DNA of 16,295 nt from Bacteroidales bacterium (GTDB lineage Bacteria > Bacteroidota > Bacteroidia > Bacteroidales > B18-G4), in the NCBI GenBank assembly GCA_023145125.1, contig JAGLEK010000212.1:1-16295 (forward strand), in the 5' to 3' direction. This document shows positions 1 to 7,524 of this stretch, piece after piece; position 1 is the first letter of the stretch; each line of letters begins with the position of its first letter. A model generated the notes under the pieces. It worked only from the letters and a program-made list of their open reading frames with translations, did no database searches and had not been told where the DNA came from. The position numbers and the translations under genes are program-made.

Positions 1-396
1 ATGGAGATCGATCAGGCATTTATTGCTGCGATCCTTACCATTATAGGTTACTCCATTAACGATACTGTGATCATTTTCGACAGGATCAGGGAGTTTTCCG
101 GACTTTACCCGAAAAAGGATATGCGTGAAAACATGAATGCAGCACTAAACAGTACCCTGGCACGTACACTTAACACTTCAGGGACAACCATCATGGTACT
201 TCTTGCTATCTTCCTTTTCGGCGGTGAAGTGATCCGCGGCTTTGCCTTTGCATTGCTGATGGGTATCCTGATCGGTACGTACTCCTCTCTCTTCACAGCC
301 AGCCCGATCGCTTACGATCTGCTGGGAGGTGACAGAAAGCTGAAAGGTGTGCCTACAAAAATGATCAAACAGGTCCAGAAGAAAAAGAAAAAGTAA
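1..396 (+). CDS. secDF: SecDF protein translocase subunit, C-terminal end (partial, 5' cut by window)
   Basis: This is the last 131 residues of the SecF half of the Sec translocon accessory protein, which uses the proton-motive force to help pull preproteins out across the inner membrane. The conserved SecF segment GYSINDTVIIFDRIRE is at residues 17-32 and is followed by TLNTSGTTIMVLLAIFLFGG and a last membrane region GFAFALLMGILIGTYSSLF. The tail is Lys-rich and ends in five lysines. In Bacteroidota SecD and SecF are usually one fused polypeptide, so secDF is the likely gene, but the SecD half lies outside the window and a separate secF cannot be excluded. The ATG at position 1 is an internal Met, not the start. 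The gene ends at a strong intrinsic terminator, so it is the last gene of its transcript. Confidence 0.95.
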   Translation: MEIDQAFIAAILTIIGYSINDTVIIFDRIREFSGLYPKKDMRENMNAALNSTLARTLNTSGTTIMVLLAIFLFGGEVIRGFAFALLMGILIGTYSSLFTASPIAYDLLGGDRKLKGVPTKMIKQVQKKKKK

Positions 397-415
397 CACA
401 TATTGTTTATTACTT

Positions 416-448
416 AAAAGTCCTGAGCCTCTCGGGACTTTTTTTTTA
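416..448 (+). terminator. Rho-independent terminator of secDF
   Basis: A 10-bp stem, AAGTCCTGAG (418-427) pairing with CTCGGGACTT (431-440) with a single U-G wobble, closes a 3-nt loop (CCT). It runs directly into nine T residues (439-447). It lies 20 nt after the secDF stop codon and separates secDF from the tatA-family gene. Confidence 0.9.
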
Positions 449-449
449 T

Positions 450-457
450 TATTTTTG
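450..457 (+). promoter_or_regulatory. Candidate -7 promoter box (TATTTTTG) for the tatA-family gene
   Basis: TATTTTTG matches the Bacteroidota sigma-factor -7 consensus TAnnTTTG exactly. It lies just after the secDF terminator, 5 nt before an ATG at 463 and 26 nt before the ATG at 484. No clear TTTG or TTG -33 element is seen at the expected distance, because that region is occupied by the terminator stem. It overlaps a T/A-rich run, so a chance match is possible. Confidence 0.45.
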
Positions 458-483
458 CTCTGATGATCACCGCAATTAACAGT

Positions 484-783
484 ATGGTACCCGCATTATT
501 ATTTCTCGACATCAGTTTCGGGGAGATATTTATTATTGTGGCTGTGATATTTATCATCTTCGGGCCGCAAAAGATACCTGAGATCGCGAGAAAGGTGGGC
601 AAAGGCATGCGGGAGATAAAGAAGGCATCGAGTGAGATCAAGAGAGAGATCCACCGGGAAACGAATAATTATAAAACCGATCTGGATCTCGAAAGGATTG
701 TAAATGAAAGTGATTTACCCGGTGACGAAAAGCAACCGGCAAAGCCGGAGAAAGGAAATAAAGAAATAGATAAGGAAGTTTGA
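484..783 (+). CDS. tatA: Sec-independent (Tat) translocase subunit, TatA/TatB family
   Basis: This small inner-membrane protein (99 residues from this start) belongs to the twin-arginine translocation family, which exports folded proteins. The layout is classic: a short N-terminus, one membrane helix (about residues 12-28, GEIFIIVAVIFIIFG), the hinge motif FGPQKIPE, an amphipathic helix rich in Lys/Glu (ARKVGKGMREIKKASSEI), and a long charged tail. A Glu at the start of the membrane helix is common in Bacteroidota members and recalls TatB, so TatA or TatB cannot be decided from sequence alone. No tatC is visible nearby. An in-frame ATG at 463 would add seven residues. I prefer 484 because family members begin close to the helix, although a -7 box 5 nt before 463 would also allow a leaderless start there. 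Confidence 0.85.
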   Translation: MVPALLFLDISFGEIFIIVAVIFIIFGPQKIPEIARKVGKGMREIKKASSEIKREIHRETNNYKTDLDLERIVNESDLPGDEKQPAKPEKGNKEIDKEV

Positions 784-789
784 ATAAAA

Positions 790-819
790 TTGCCTTTTTA
801 TCGTTAGCATATAAGTTAT
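790..819 (+). promoter_or_regulatory. Weak candidate promoter for the OmpA/PD40 gene
   Basis: TTG at 790-792 is followed, after 19 nt, by TAAGTTAT at 812-819. That is six of eight matches to the two halves of a Bacteroidota TTTG-N19..21-TAnnTTTG promoter. It would give a leader of about 15 nt before the ATG at 841. It overlaps an AT-rich inverted repeat (ATATAA-G-TTATAT, 809-821). The match is partial, and read-through from the tat gene, which ends at 783, is an equally good explanation. Confidence 0.25.
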
Positions 820-840
820 ATCAAATAAGATCAGTGTTCT

Positions 841-3312
841 ATGCACCTTATTAAGAAACTCACGATTCTCATCTTAGTCAGCCTGGTAGTTTCTGCCACT
901 GCCTTTGGCCAGCGCAAAAACTACGCCAGATCCGGCGACGAAGCTTTTGAAGACCACAAATATGTTCTGGCCATTGAACGATATAAAAAAGCCCAGGGCA
1001 AGATAAAAAACAATAAGGCAGAAAAAGACCGGGTAGCGTACCATCTGGCGGAATGTTACCGGCTTACAGGAAACCCCAGGGCCGCAAAAGCACAATACAA
1101 AAGACTCCACAAAACCGGTTATTCTAAAAAGGAGCCCATCATTATGCTTCATTATGCAAATATTATGAAGACAGGAGGCTTTTACGAAGAAGCACTTGAA
1201 TTTTATAATCTTTATGCAGAAGAGGTGCCGGATGATCCCCGGGGCCTTGCAGGGGCGGAGTCTGTCGCGATGATAGAAGAATGGCTGGAGTTTCCAAGCA
1301 AATACGAAGTAGAATACATTAAGAAGATCAACAGCAGGCAATCCGATTTCTGCCCGACCTATGCCAGTGATAATTTCAATGAGCTGATCTTTACCTCCAC
1401 ACGCGAGGGGGCCACGGGGAAGAAGACCGACGAATGGACGGATATGAATTTCAGTGATCTGTTCACCACACGCATCGACAGGAAAGATGAATGGGGTGAG
1501 CCGGTCCTTCTCGATAACTCAGAAGAAGGTATCAACACGGAAGCCAATGAGGGGGGCGCTGTGATGAACAGCAGATATAATGTCATTTACTTTACCCGCT
1601 GTCCGAATGAAGAAAAAAAGATCAATGGCTGTCAGATTTATACCTCACAACGAACGGGAAGAATGTGGAGCAAGCCGGAGATGGTCAAACTGAGTAACGA
1701 TTCATCGGATGCATTCGGGCATCCGGCCATCAGCGAAAATGAACTGATCATCTATTTCACCTCCAACCGTGAAGGCGGATTCGGCGGAAACGATATCTGG
1801 GTCGCCTTCCGTGATACCAAAGAAGATGAATTCAGCAGGCCCTTTAATCTTGGCCCGGTGATCAATACACCCGGTGATGAAATGTTCCCATACCTGCGTT
1901 CAGATACTGTTTTATATTTTTCATCTGACGGCCACCCCGGCATGGGCGGCCTCGATATTTTCATTACCACCATCGATGAAGAAGGCAGCTGGAGCCCACC
2001 GGAGAATGTTAAGCCTGCAATGAATTCTGAATTCAATGATTTCGGGATCGTCTTTCATCCTGATGAGGAAAAAGGGTTCTTCAGCAGCGACAGGCGGGGC
2101 CGAAAAGGCATGGAAGATGTCTTTTATTTTATCGTGCCACCACTGGAATTCACAATTACCGGCGTTGTCACAGATGACAGGACATTGCAATTCGTGATGG
2201 ATGCTAACGTCAGCCTCGTAGGCTCCAATGGTACATCCGTAGCAACCAGAACAACGGAAGAAGGTGTTTATAATTTCGGAAAGACACAGGTGATGCCCAA
2301 CACTACCTATGAGGTCGTTGCCAGCAAAACAGATTATTTTAACAGCTCGGCAACCGTCACTACCGTTGGCCATGAAAAGGGGAAGGACTTCACACAGGAC
2401 CTCCTGCTTAAACCGATCCCGGAAGAGCCCATTGTGCTGCCTGAGATATTATATGACCTGGCCAAATGGGATTTGAAACCGCAATATGAAGATTCATTGC
2501 AAGGATTGATCCTGACCCTGGATGAAAACCCGAGGCTGGTCGTTGAGCTGGCTTCTCATACAGATGCCCGTGACTCTCACGAACGCAACGATATACTTTC
2601 ACAGAAAAGGGCACAGTCAGTGGTTGACTATCTGATTCTCAGAGGTATCGATGCGGATCGGCTCGTTGCCAAAGGCTATGGAGAGAGAGATCCACGCAAG
2701 ATGGTGAAAGATGTTACATTAGATGGTTTTACCTTCAATGAAGGGGACGTATTAAATGAAGAATATATCGCAGCTTTAGGATCATTTGAAGCACAGGAAG
2801 CAGCTCATCAGCTGAACAGAAGGACGGATTTCAGTGTCCTCAGAAAAGACTACGTGCCTAAAACAGTGATCAGCGAAGACCCCGTAGAGGTCAGCATCCT
2901 GGTAAACCCGGATGATGATGTTGTCAGCTTCAGGACGCAGGACAGGACAGGCCTGTATATTGTGCCGATGATCATGAACGGGTATAATGAAGAATTCATC
3001 TATGAAGACAGGGCCCCCGCCCAGGTGTCCCTGGAGAAAGCATTGCAGCTTCTCGATAAAGGGATCATAGGTAAAGAGAATTTTGACGGCGATCCAAATC
3101 AGATCCTGGCCAATAACTCCATCCGTAATAACAGCGTATTCATTATTTCTGAATTGAGGATAGGATCCAAGACCATCACCGATGTCAGGTTCACAGTCCT
3201 GCATCGCCAGACAAATCCTATCACTCTTGGCAGACAGGTGTTGCAACGGATCGGCCAGTTCAGGATCGACGAGAATGCTAAACAGATCACCTTCAAATAC
3301 AAAGAAGACTAA
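841..3312 (+). CDS. Exported PD40/OmpA-family envelope protein (PorE-like) with retropepsin-like C-terminal extension
   Basis: The 823-residue protein starts with a signal peptide (about residues 1-23, ending AFGQ) that has no lipobox Cys. TPR-like helices (28-145) are followed by PD40/WD40-like beta-propeller repeats (165-430; for example ELIIYFTSNREGGFGGNDIW), a carboxypeptidase-regulatory-like beta-sandwich (437-525, ITGVVTDD), and an OmpA-like peptidoglycan-binding domain (535-675). The OmpA domain has the conserved D575 of HTDAR and R590 of SQKRAQSVVDYL. This order matches PorE-type proteins, which tie the type IX secretion system to peptidoglycan, but such proteins normally end soon after the OmpA domain. 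Here about 145 residues follow (677-823) that resemble a retropepsin fold: YIVPMIMNG, FIYEDRAPAQVSL, ELRIGSKTITDVRFTV, ITLGRQVLQRIGQFRID. The DTG triad position reads DRA (723-725). Role in the periplasm or outer membrane is inferred; T9SS membership is plausible, not shown. purM starts 5 nt downstream. Confidence 0.88.
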   Translation: MHLIKKLTILILVSLVVSATAFGQRKNYARSGDEAFEDHKYVLAIERYKKAQGKIKNNKAEKDRVAYHLAECYRLTGNPRAAKAQYKRLHKTGYSKKEPIIMLHYANIMKTGGFYEEALEFYNLYAEEVPDDPRGLAGAESVAMIEEWLEFPSKYEVEYIKKINSRQSDFCPTYASDNFNELIFTSTREGATGKKTDEWTDMNFSDLFTTRIDRKDEWGEPVLLDNSEEGINTEANEGGAVMNSRYNVIYFTRCPNEEKKINGCQIYTSQRTGRMWSKPEMVKLSNDSSDAFGHPAISENELIIYFTSNREGGFGGNDIWVAFRDTKEDEFSRPFNLGPVINTPGDEMFPYLRSDTVLYFSSDGHPGMGGLDIFITTIDEEGSWSPPENVKPAMNSEFNDFGIVFHPDEEKGFFSSDRRGRKGMEDVFYFIVPPLEFTITGVVTDDRTLQFVMDANVSLVGSNGTSVATRTTEEGVYNFGKTQVMPNTTYEVVASKTDYFNSSATVTTVGHEKGKDFTQDLLLKPIPEEPIVLPEILYDLAKWDLKPQYEDSLQGLILTLDENPRLVVELASHTDARDSHERNDILSQKRAQSVVDYLILRGIDADRLVAKGYGERDPRKMVKDVTLDGFTFNEGDVLNEEYIAALGSFEAQEAAHQLNRRTDFSVLRKDYVPKTVISEDPVEVSILVNPDDDVVSFRTQDRTGLYIVPMIMNGYNEEFIYEDRAPAQVSLEKALQLLDKGIIGKENFDGDPNQILANNSIRNNSVFIISELRIGSKTITDVRFTVLHRQTNPITLGRQVLQRIGQFRIDENAKQITFKYKED

Positions 3313-3317
3313 AAGCA

Positions 3318-4490
3318 GTGGCTAATAAGGGGCAACGATATGATAAGCGTGGCGTATCAGCATCAAAGGAGGATGTTCACAACGCTATCAAATCCATAGA
3401 CAAGGGTCTGTTCCCAAAAGCTTTTTGCAAAGTAATTCCTGATATTCTCCAGGGAAGTGAGGAGCATTGCAATATCATGCACGCCGACGGTGCAGGCACC
3501 AAGAGTTCGCTCGCATACCTTTACTGGAAGGAAACAGGCGACCTGTCTGTTTGGAAAGGCATCGCACAGGACGCCATTGTAATGAACCTGGATGATCTTT
3601 TGTGTGTCGGTGTTACAGATAATATTCTCCTGTCTTCCACAATTGGCAGAAATAAAAACCTGATCCCGGGAGAGGTGATCGCTGCCATCATAAACGGTAC
3701 GGAGGAGTTCCTTGCTGAACTGCGCGGGCATGGTATTGGCATCCGGTCGACAGGGGGGGAAACCGCAGATGTTGGTGATCTCGTAAGAACCATAATCGTG
3801 GATTCTACCGTTACAGCACGCCTCAGGCGCGACCAGGTAATCTCGAATAAAAATATCCGTGCCGGTGATGTGATCGTCGGGCTTTCCTCATCCGGACAGG
3901 CAAGCTATGAGAGCGAATACAATGGCGGAATGGGATCCAATGGCCTTACCAGCGCCAGGCATGATGTGTTCAGGAAAGAATATGCGGAGAGATATCCGGA
4001 AAGTTATGATCCGATAATCCCCGATGAGCTGGTTTATTCCGGCACAAAGTCGCTGACCGATCCAACTGAAATCCCCGGTGTTGATGCCGGAAAGATGGTG
4101 CTCTCCCCCACCCGTACTTATGCACCGGTCATCAGTGAAATCCTGAAATCATACCGGCAAGAGATTCATGGCATGATCCATTGCAGCGGCGGGGCACAAA
4201 CCAAGGTGCTGCACTTTATTGACAGGCTGCATGTGGTGAAGGACAAACTTTTCCCCGTCCCTCCCCTGTTCATGATGATCCGGGAAGAATCCGGCACCGG
4301 CTGGAAGGAAATGTACCAGGTGTTCAACATGGGCCATCGCTTCGAGTTGTATGTACCGGAAAGCATTGCTGCAGATATCATTTCCATTTCCCGTTCGTTC
4401 GAGATTGATGCTCAGGTGGTAGGACATGTTGAGGATAGCGAAGCTGCAAAGCTGACCATCAGCAGTGAACACGGTACTTATTTCTATTAA
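3318..4490 (+). CDS. purM: Phosphoribosylformylglycinamidine cyclo-ligase (AIR synthase)
   Basis: PurM closes the imidazole ring of FGAM with ATP to give aminoimidazole ribotide, step five of de novo purine synthesis in the cytoplasm. Family signatures include MHADGAGTKSSLAYLYWKE, DDLLCVGVTDNILLSSTIGRN, the GGETADVGDLVRTIIVDSTV block and the C-terminal FNMGHRFELYVP. At 390 residues it is longer than the roughly 345-residue enterobacterial enzyme, which is normal for the Bacteroidota type. The start is GTG at 3318: the nearby ATG at 3340 is out of frame, and starting here gives the usual RYDKRGVSASKEDVHNAI N-terminus. It begins only 5 nt after the OmpA/PD40 stop, with a purine-rich AAAGAAG (3301-3307) as a possible ribosome site inside the upstream gene. 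Co-transcription or translational coupling with that envelope gene is therefore likely. No other pur gene is in the window. Confidence 0.95.
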   Translation: MANKGQRYDKRGVSASKEDVHNAIKSIDKGLFPKAFCKVIPDILQGSEEHCNIMHADGAGTKSSLAYLYWKETGDLSVWKGIAQDAIVMNLDDLLCVGVTDNILLSSTIGRNKNLIPGEVIAAIINGTEEFLAELRGHGIGIRSTGGETADVGDLVRTIIVDSTVTARLRRDQVISNKNIRAGDVIVGLSSSGQASYESEYNGGMGSNGLTSARHDVFRKEYAERYPESYDPIIPDELVYSGTKSLTDPTEIPGVDAGKMVLSPTRTYAPVISEILKSYRQEIHGMIHCSGGAQTKVLHFIDRLHVVKDKLFPVPPLFMMIREESGTGWKEMYQVFNMGHRFELYVPESIAADIISISRSFEIDAQVVGHVEDSEAAKLTISSEHGTYFY

Positions 4491-4513
4491 GCTTAATAGA
4501 AGATAGATAGCTT

Positions 4514-4546
4514 AGGGTTGCCAACCTTATTAGGGTTGGCAACCCT
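4514..4546. repeat. Perfect 13-bp inverted repeat between purM and prfA (terminator and/or operator)
   Basis: AGGGTTGCCAACC (4514-4526) and GGTTGGCAACCCT (4534-4546) are exact reverse complements around a 7-nt loop (TTATTAG). RNA from it would form a stable stem, but only a short T run (TTT) follows, so it is at best a weak intrinsic terminator for purM. The right arm also contains the TTG that would serve as the -33 element of the prfA promoter, so it could instead be a protein-binding site. Confidence 0.75.
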
Positions 4547-4568
4547 TTAGCAATTAATCATACCTTTG
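4536..4568 (+). promoter_or_regulatory. Probable prfA-pyrF promoter (TTGG ... TACCTTTG)
   Basis: TACCTTTG at 4561-4568 matches the Bacteroidota -7 consensus TAnnTTTG exactly. TTGG at 4536-4539 lies 21 nt upstream, at the right distance for a -33 element. Transcription would start around 4574, leaving a short A-rich leader (AAACAGAAAAACAGAAGAA) before the prfA ATG at 4589. The -33 element sits inside the right arm of the 13-bp inverted repeat. Confidence 0.7.
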
Positions 4569-4588
4569 CAAACAGAAAAACAGAAGAA

Positions 4589-5662
4589 ATGATCGACAAA
4601 CTTGAAGGCATATATAAACGGTGGCTGAACATCGGCGAGCAGATGAACGAGCCGTCAGTAATGTCTGACATGAAGAGGTTCATCAAGCTTAATAAGGACT
4701 ACAAAAATCTGCAACCCATTGTAGATGCGTATAAGGAATATGCTAACGTACTTGCCAATATTGACTCCACAAAAGAAGTATTGAAAACCGAGAAAGATGA
4801 TGAGTTCAGGGAAATGGCAAAGAAGGAACTTCATGAGCTGACTGAGAAGAGGGATGTCATAGAAGAAGATATCCGGTTTATGCTGATCCCCCAAGATCCG
4901 CAGGATGACAAGAATGCCATGATAGAGATCAGGGCAGGGGCCGGTGGCGATGAAGCCAGCATCTTTGCAGGAGACCTTTACAGGATGTATGTGAAATTTT
5001 GTGAGATAAAGAAGTGGAAGATTGAGGAAGTGAGCCTGACAGAAGGCACTGCCGGCGGCTTCAAGGAGATCATTTTTGAGATCAGCGGGGATAATGTCTA
5101 CGGACAGATGAAGTACGAATCAGGTGTGCACAGGGTACAGCGTGTCCCAAAAACAGAAACCCAGGGGCGTGTACATACATCAGCAGCTTCTGTGGTCGTA
5201 CTGCCTGAAGCAGATGAGTTCGACATTGAGCTGAAGCAGGAAGATATTCGTAAAGATACCTATTGCTCATCGGGGCCCGGCGGGCAATCAGTAAATACAA
5301 CATATTCAGCCGTAAGGCTCACACATATCCCAACAAACACTGTTGTGACATGCCAGGATCAGAAGTCGCAATTAAAAAACTATGAGAAAGCCATGAAGGT
5401 ATTGCGTACCAGGCTCTATGAGATTGAATACAAGAAGTACCTTGATGAGATCTCATCACAACGAAAAACCATGGTGAGCACCGGCGACAGGTCGGCCAAG
5501 ATCCGCACCTACAACTGGCCACAGGGAAGGGTAACCGATCACAGGATCACCCTCACCCTTTACAATCTGCAGGAGATCATCAACGGTAATGTGCAGGAGC
5601 TGATCGACCAGCTCCAGCTTGCAGAAAATGCTGAACGACTAAAACAGGAACTAGACAAATAA
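4589..5662 (+). CDS. prfA: Peptide chain release factor 1
   Basis: RF1 recognises UAA and UAG stop codons in the ribosomal A site and triggers peptide release. The 357-residue length is normal. The codon-recognition tripeptide of the P-x-T type is PKT at residues 187-189 (in RVQRVPKTETQGRVHTSA), which separates RF1 from RF2 (SPF type). The peptidyl-transferase GGQ motif is at 231-233 in SSGPGGQSVNTTYSAVRLTH; the Gln is the usual target of the PrmC methylase. The N-terminal helical part and the upstream motif EIRAGAGGDEASIFAGDLYRMY are also intact. It has its own probable promoter and is followed after 8 nt by pyrF, so the two very likely form an operon. Nothing in the sequence explains a functional link between them. 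Confidence 0.97.
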   Translation: MIDKLEGIYKRWLNIGEQMNEPSVMSDMKRFIKLNKDYKNLQPIVDAYKEYANVLANIDSTKEVLKTEKDDEFREMAKKELHELTEKRDVIEEDIRFMLIPQDPQDDKNAMIEIRAGAGGDEASIFAGDLYRMYVKFCEIKKWKIEEVSLTEGTAGGFKEIIFEISGDNVYGQMKYESGVHRVQRVPKTETQGRVHTSAASVVVLPEADEFDIELKQEDIRKDTYCSSGPGGQSVNTTYSAVRLTHIPTNTVVTCQDQKSQLKNYEKAMKVLRTRLYEIEYKKYLDEISSQRKTMVSTGDRSAKIRTYNWPQGRVTDHRITLTLYNLQEIINGNVQELIDQLQLAENAERLKQELDK

Positions 5663-5670
5663 TACAAGCA

Positions 5671-6495
5671 ATGACCCGTCAAGAGCTTATTACACTGATC
5701 AAAAGAAAGAGATCATTTCTTTGTATCGGCCTGGATACCGACCTTGATAAGATCCCCCAACACCTGTTGAAAGAAGAAGACCCGGTCTTTGCCTTTAACA
5801 AAGCCATTATTGATGCTACCCATGAGCTTGTTGCGGCTTATAAACCCAACATTGCTTTCTATGAAGCCTATGGAGCACAAGGTTGGCAAAGCCTGGAGAA
5901 GACCATCGCCTACCTGAAAGGGAAAGATGTTTTCACCATCGCGGATGCCAAGCGGGGGGATATCGGAAACACTTCGGGAAGGTATGCCAAAGCATTTCTC
6001 GAAGTGCTTGATTTCGATGGAATTACCGTGGCACCTTACATGGGAAAAGATTCAGTGGGGCCATTTCTTGGTATAGATGGCAAATGGGTTGTGCTGCTTG
6101 CACTCACCTCCAATAAAGGTTCCGATGACTTCCAGATGATCAAAACAGGCAATGGCAAACTTGTTTACGAGCGTGTACTTGAAAGATCGGCTGAATGGGG
6201 CACTCCGGATAATATGATGTACGTTGTTGGTGCCACCAGGGCAGAGATGTTATCCGGAATACGTAAGATCATTCCTGATCATTTCCTGCTCGTCCCCGGC
6301 GTTGGCGCACAGGGCGGGAGCCTCGAAGAAGTGGCTGCACATGGCCTCAATAAAGACTGCGGATTACTGGTAAACTCCTCAAGGGGAATTATCTATGCCG
6401 GTAACGGCCCTGACTTTGCCGATAAAGCAAAAGAGGAAGCACAGAAACTTCAAAAGCAAATGGAATCGGTACTCAGAGATGCCGGAATCTGTTAG
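5671..6495 (+). CDS. pyrF: Orotidine 5'-phosphate decarboxylase, type 2 family
   Basis: PyrF decarboxylates OMP to UMP, the last step of de novo pyrimidine synthesis. The 274-residue protein has the N-terminal substrate strand FLCIGLDTDLDKIP, the active-site block ADAKRGDIGNTS with K94 and D97, the AxKxxD pattern VAPYMGKDSVGPF, and the C-terminal phosphate-binding segments LLVPGVGAQGG and LLVNSSRGIIYA. Its length and the KRGDI form are those of the longer type-2 (archaeal/mycobacterial/Bacteroidota) group, not the roughly 245-residue E. coli type. It starts 8 nt after prfA. It converges on ilvE with only 9 nt between stop codons and no visible terminator hairpin. Confidence 0.96.
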   Translation: MTRQELITLIKRKRSFLCIGLDTDLDKIPQHLLKEEDPVFAFNKAIIDATHELVAAYKPNIAFYEAYGAQGWQSLEKTIAYLKGKDVFTIADAKRGDIGNTSGRYAKAFLEVLDFDGITVAPYMGKDSVGPFLGIDGKWVVLLALTSNKGSDDFQMIKTGNGKLVYERVLERSAEWGTPDNMMYVVGATRAEMLSGIRKIIPDHFLLVPGVGAQGGSLEEVAAHGLNKDCGLLVNSSRGIIYAGNGPDFADKAKEEAQKLQKQMESVLRDAGIC

Positions 6496-6504
6496 ATCCC
6501 CGTT

Positions 6505-7524
6505 TTATTCAATGATGATCTTCGTCCAGCCGTAGGGGTCGGGCTCTTCACCATATTGTATGGCCCGAAGCTTATTATAGAGTTTTGTTGTTACAGGGCC
6601 TGCCTCTCCATCTCCATAGGTAAACGTTTCTCCTGTTTCCCTGTCGAATATCTCACGTATCGGAGAAATAATGGCTGCCGTGCCACATGCCCCGGCCTCC
6701 TCAAACTCGCCAAGCTCTTCAACCAGAACATGCCGCTTCTCTACTTCCAGTCCCATATCCTCTGCCAGGGTCCTCAGGCTCATATTGGTTATAGAGGGAA
6801 GTATGGAATGTGAATCAGGCGTGATATACTTGTTGCCTTTGATACCAAAAAAGTTGGCCGGGCCTGCTTCATCGATATATTTTTTCTCTTTGGCTTCGAG
6901 GAAGATCACTGAGGCGAAACCCTCTTCCTTGGCCCGGGCGGCAGGTTTCAGGCTTGCGGCATAATTACCACCTACTTTGATATGGCCCGTACCCAGCGGA
7001 GCGCAACGGTCATAATCACGCACGATCTGCATTCTTACAGGCTGGAATCCTTCTTTAAAATATGGGCCTACCGGCCCGACGAAGACCATGAACATATATT
7101 CTTCGGCGGGCTTCACGCCAACCTGCGGGCCTGTTCCTAAAAGAAGCGGCCGCAGATAGAGGGCAGATCCTGTTCCATAGGGAGGAATAAACTTCTCATT
7201 CATTTTCACGACCTTCTCTATCATCTCATAGAATAACTCCGATGGAACCTCAGCCATCAAAATACCCTCCGCCGAACGCTGCATACGCTTCGCATTCTCT
7301 TCCCAGCGAAACACCCTTGCCTTACCATCCACGCCGCGAAAGACCTTCATGCCTTCAAAGGCTTCCTGCCCATAGTGAAGGCATGTTGCAGCCATATGTA
7401 TATTGATGTATTCCGATGATGAGACCTCAACCTCACCCCATTCTCCGAAACGGTTGTAACACCTTACATTGTACTCGGTTTTAAAATAGCCGAAAGGGAG
7501 GCTTCCCCATTCTATATCTTGCAT
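6505..7524 (-). CDS. ilvE: Branched-chain-amino-acid aminotransferase (PLP class IV)
   Basis: This enzyme interconverts Leu, Ile and Val with their 2-oxo acids, using 2-oxoglutarate/glutamate and pyridoxal phosphate. The 339-residue length and motifs fit the larger (eukaryotic/Bacteroidota-type) BCAT group. These include the N-terminal YFKTEYNVRCYNRFGEW, the HYGQEAFEGMK block, and the PLP-binding Lys K183 in GHIKVGGNYAASL. The cofactor-binding region is DEAGPANFFGI (E219, N224), and SILPSITNMSLRTLAEDMGL follows. The usual Thr in the EAGT/EFGT segment is Pro here, a mild deviation inside a loop that still leaves E219 and N224. The ATG start gives the expected MQDIEWGSLPFGYFK N-terminus. It is a lone minus-strand gene convergent with pyrF. 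A -7-like TATCTTAG (complement of 7562-7569, one mismatch to consensus) lies 37 nt upstream of the start. Confidence 0.95.
   Translation of the reverse strand: MQDIEWGSLPFGYFKTEYNVRCYNRFGEWGEVEVSSSEYINIHMAATCLHYGQEAFEGMKVFRGVDGKARVFRWEENAKRMQRSAEGILMAEVPSELFYEMIEKVVKMNEKFIPPYGTGSALYLRPLLLGTGPQVGVKPAEEYMFMVFVGPVGPYFKEGFQPVRMQIVRDYDRCAPLGTGHIKVGGNYAASLKPAARAKEEGFASVIFLEAKEKKYIDEAGPANFFGIKGNKYITPDSHSILPSITNMSLRTLAEDMGLEVEKRHVLVEELGEFEEAGACGTAAIISPIREIFDRETGETFTYGDGEAGPVTTKLYNKLRAIQYGEEPDPYGWTKIIIE

Noticed and set aside
3747..3770. Run of seven G residues in purM as a possible frameshift site.
   Set aside because: The reading frame continues unbroken through GGETADVGDL, a conserved motif, so there is no sign of a shift.
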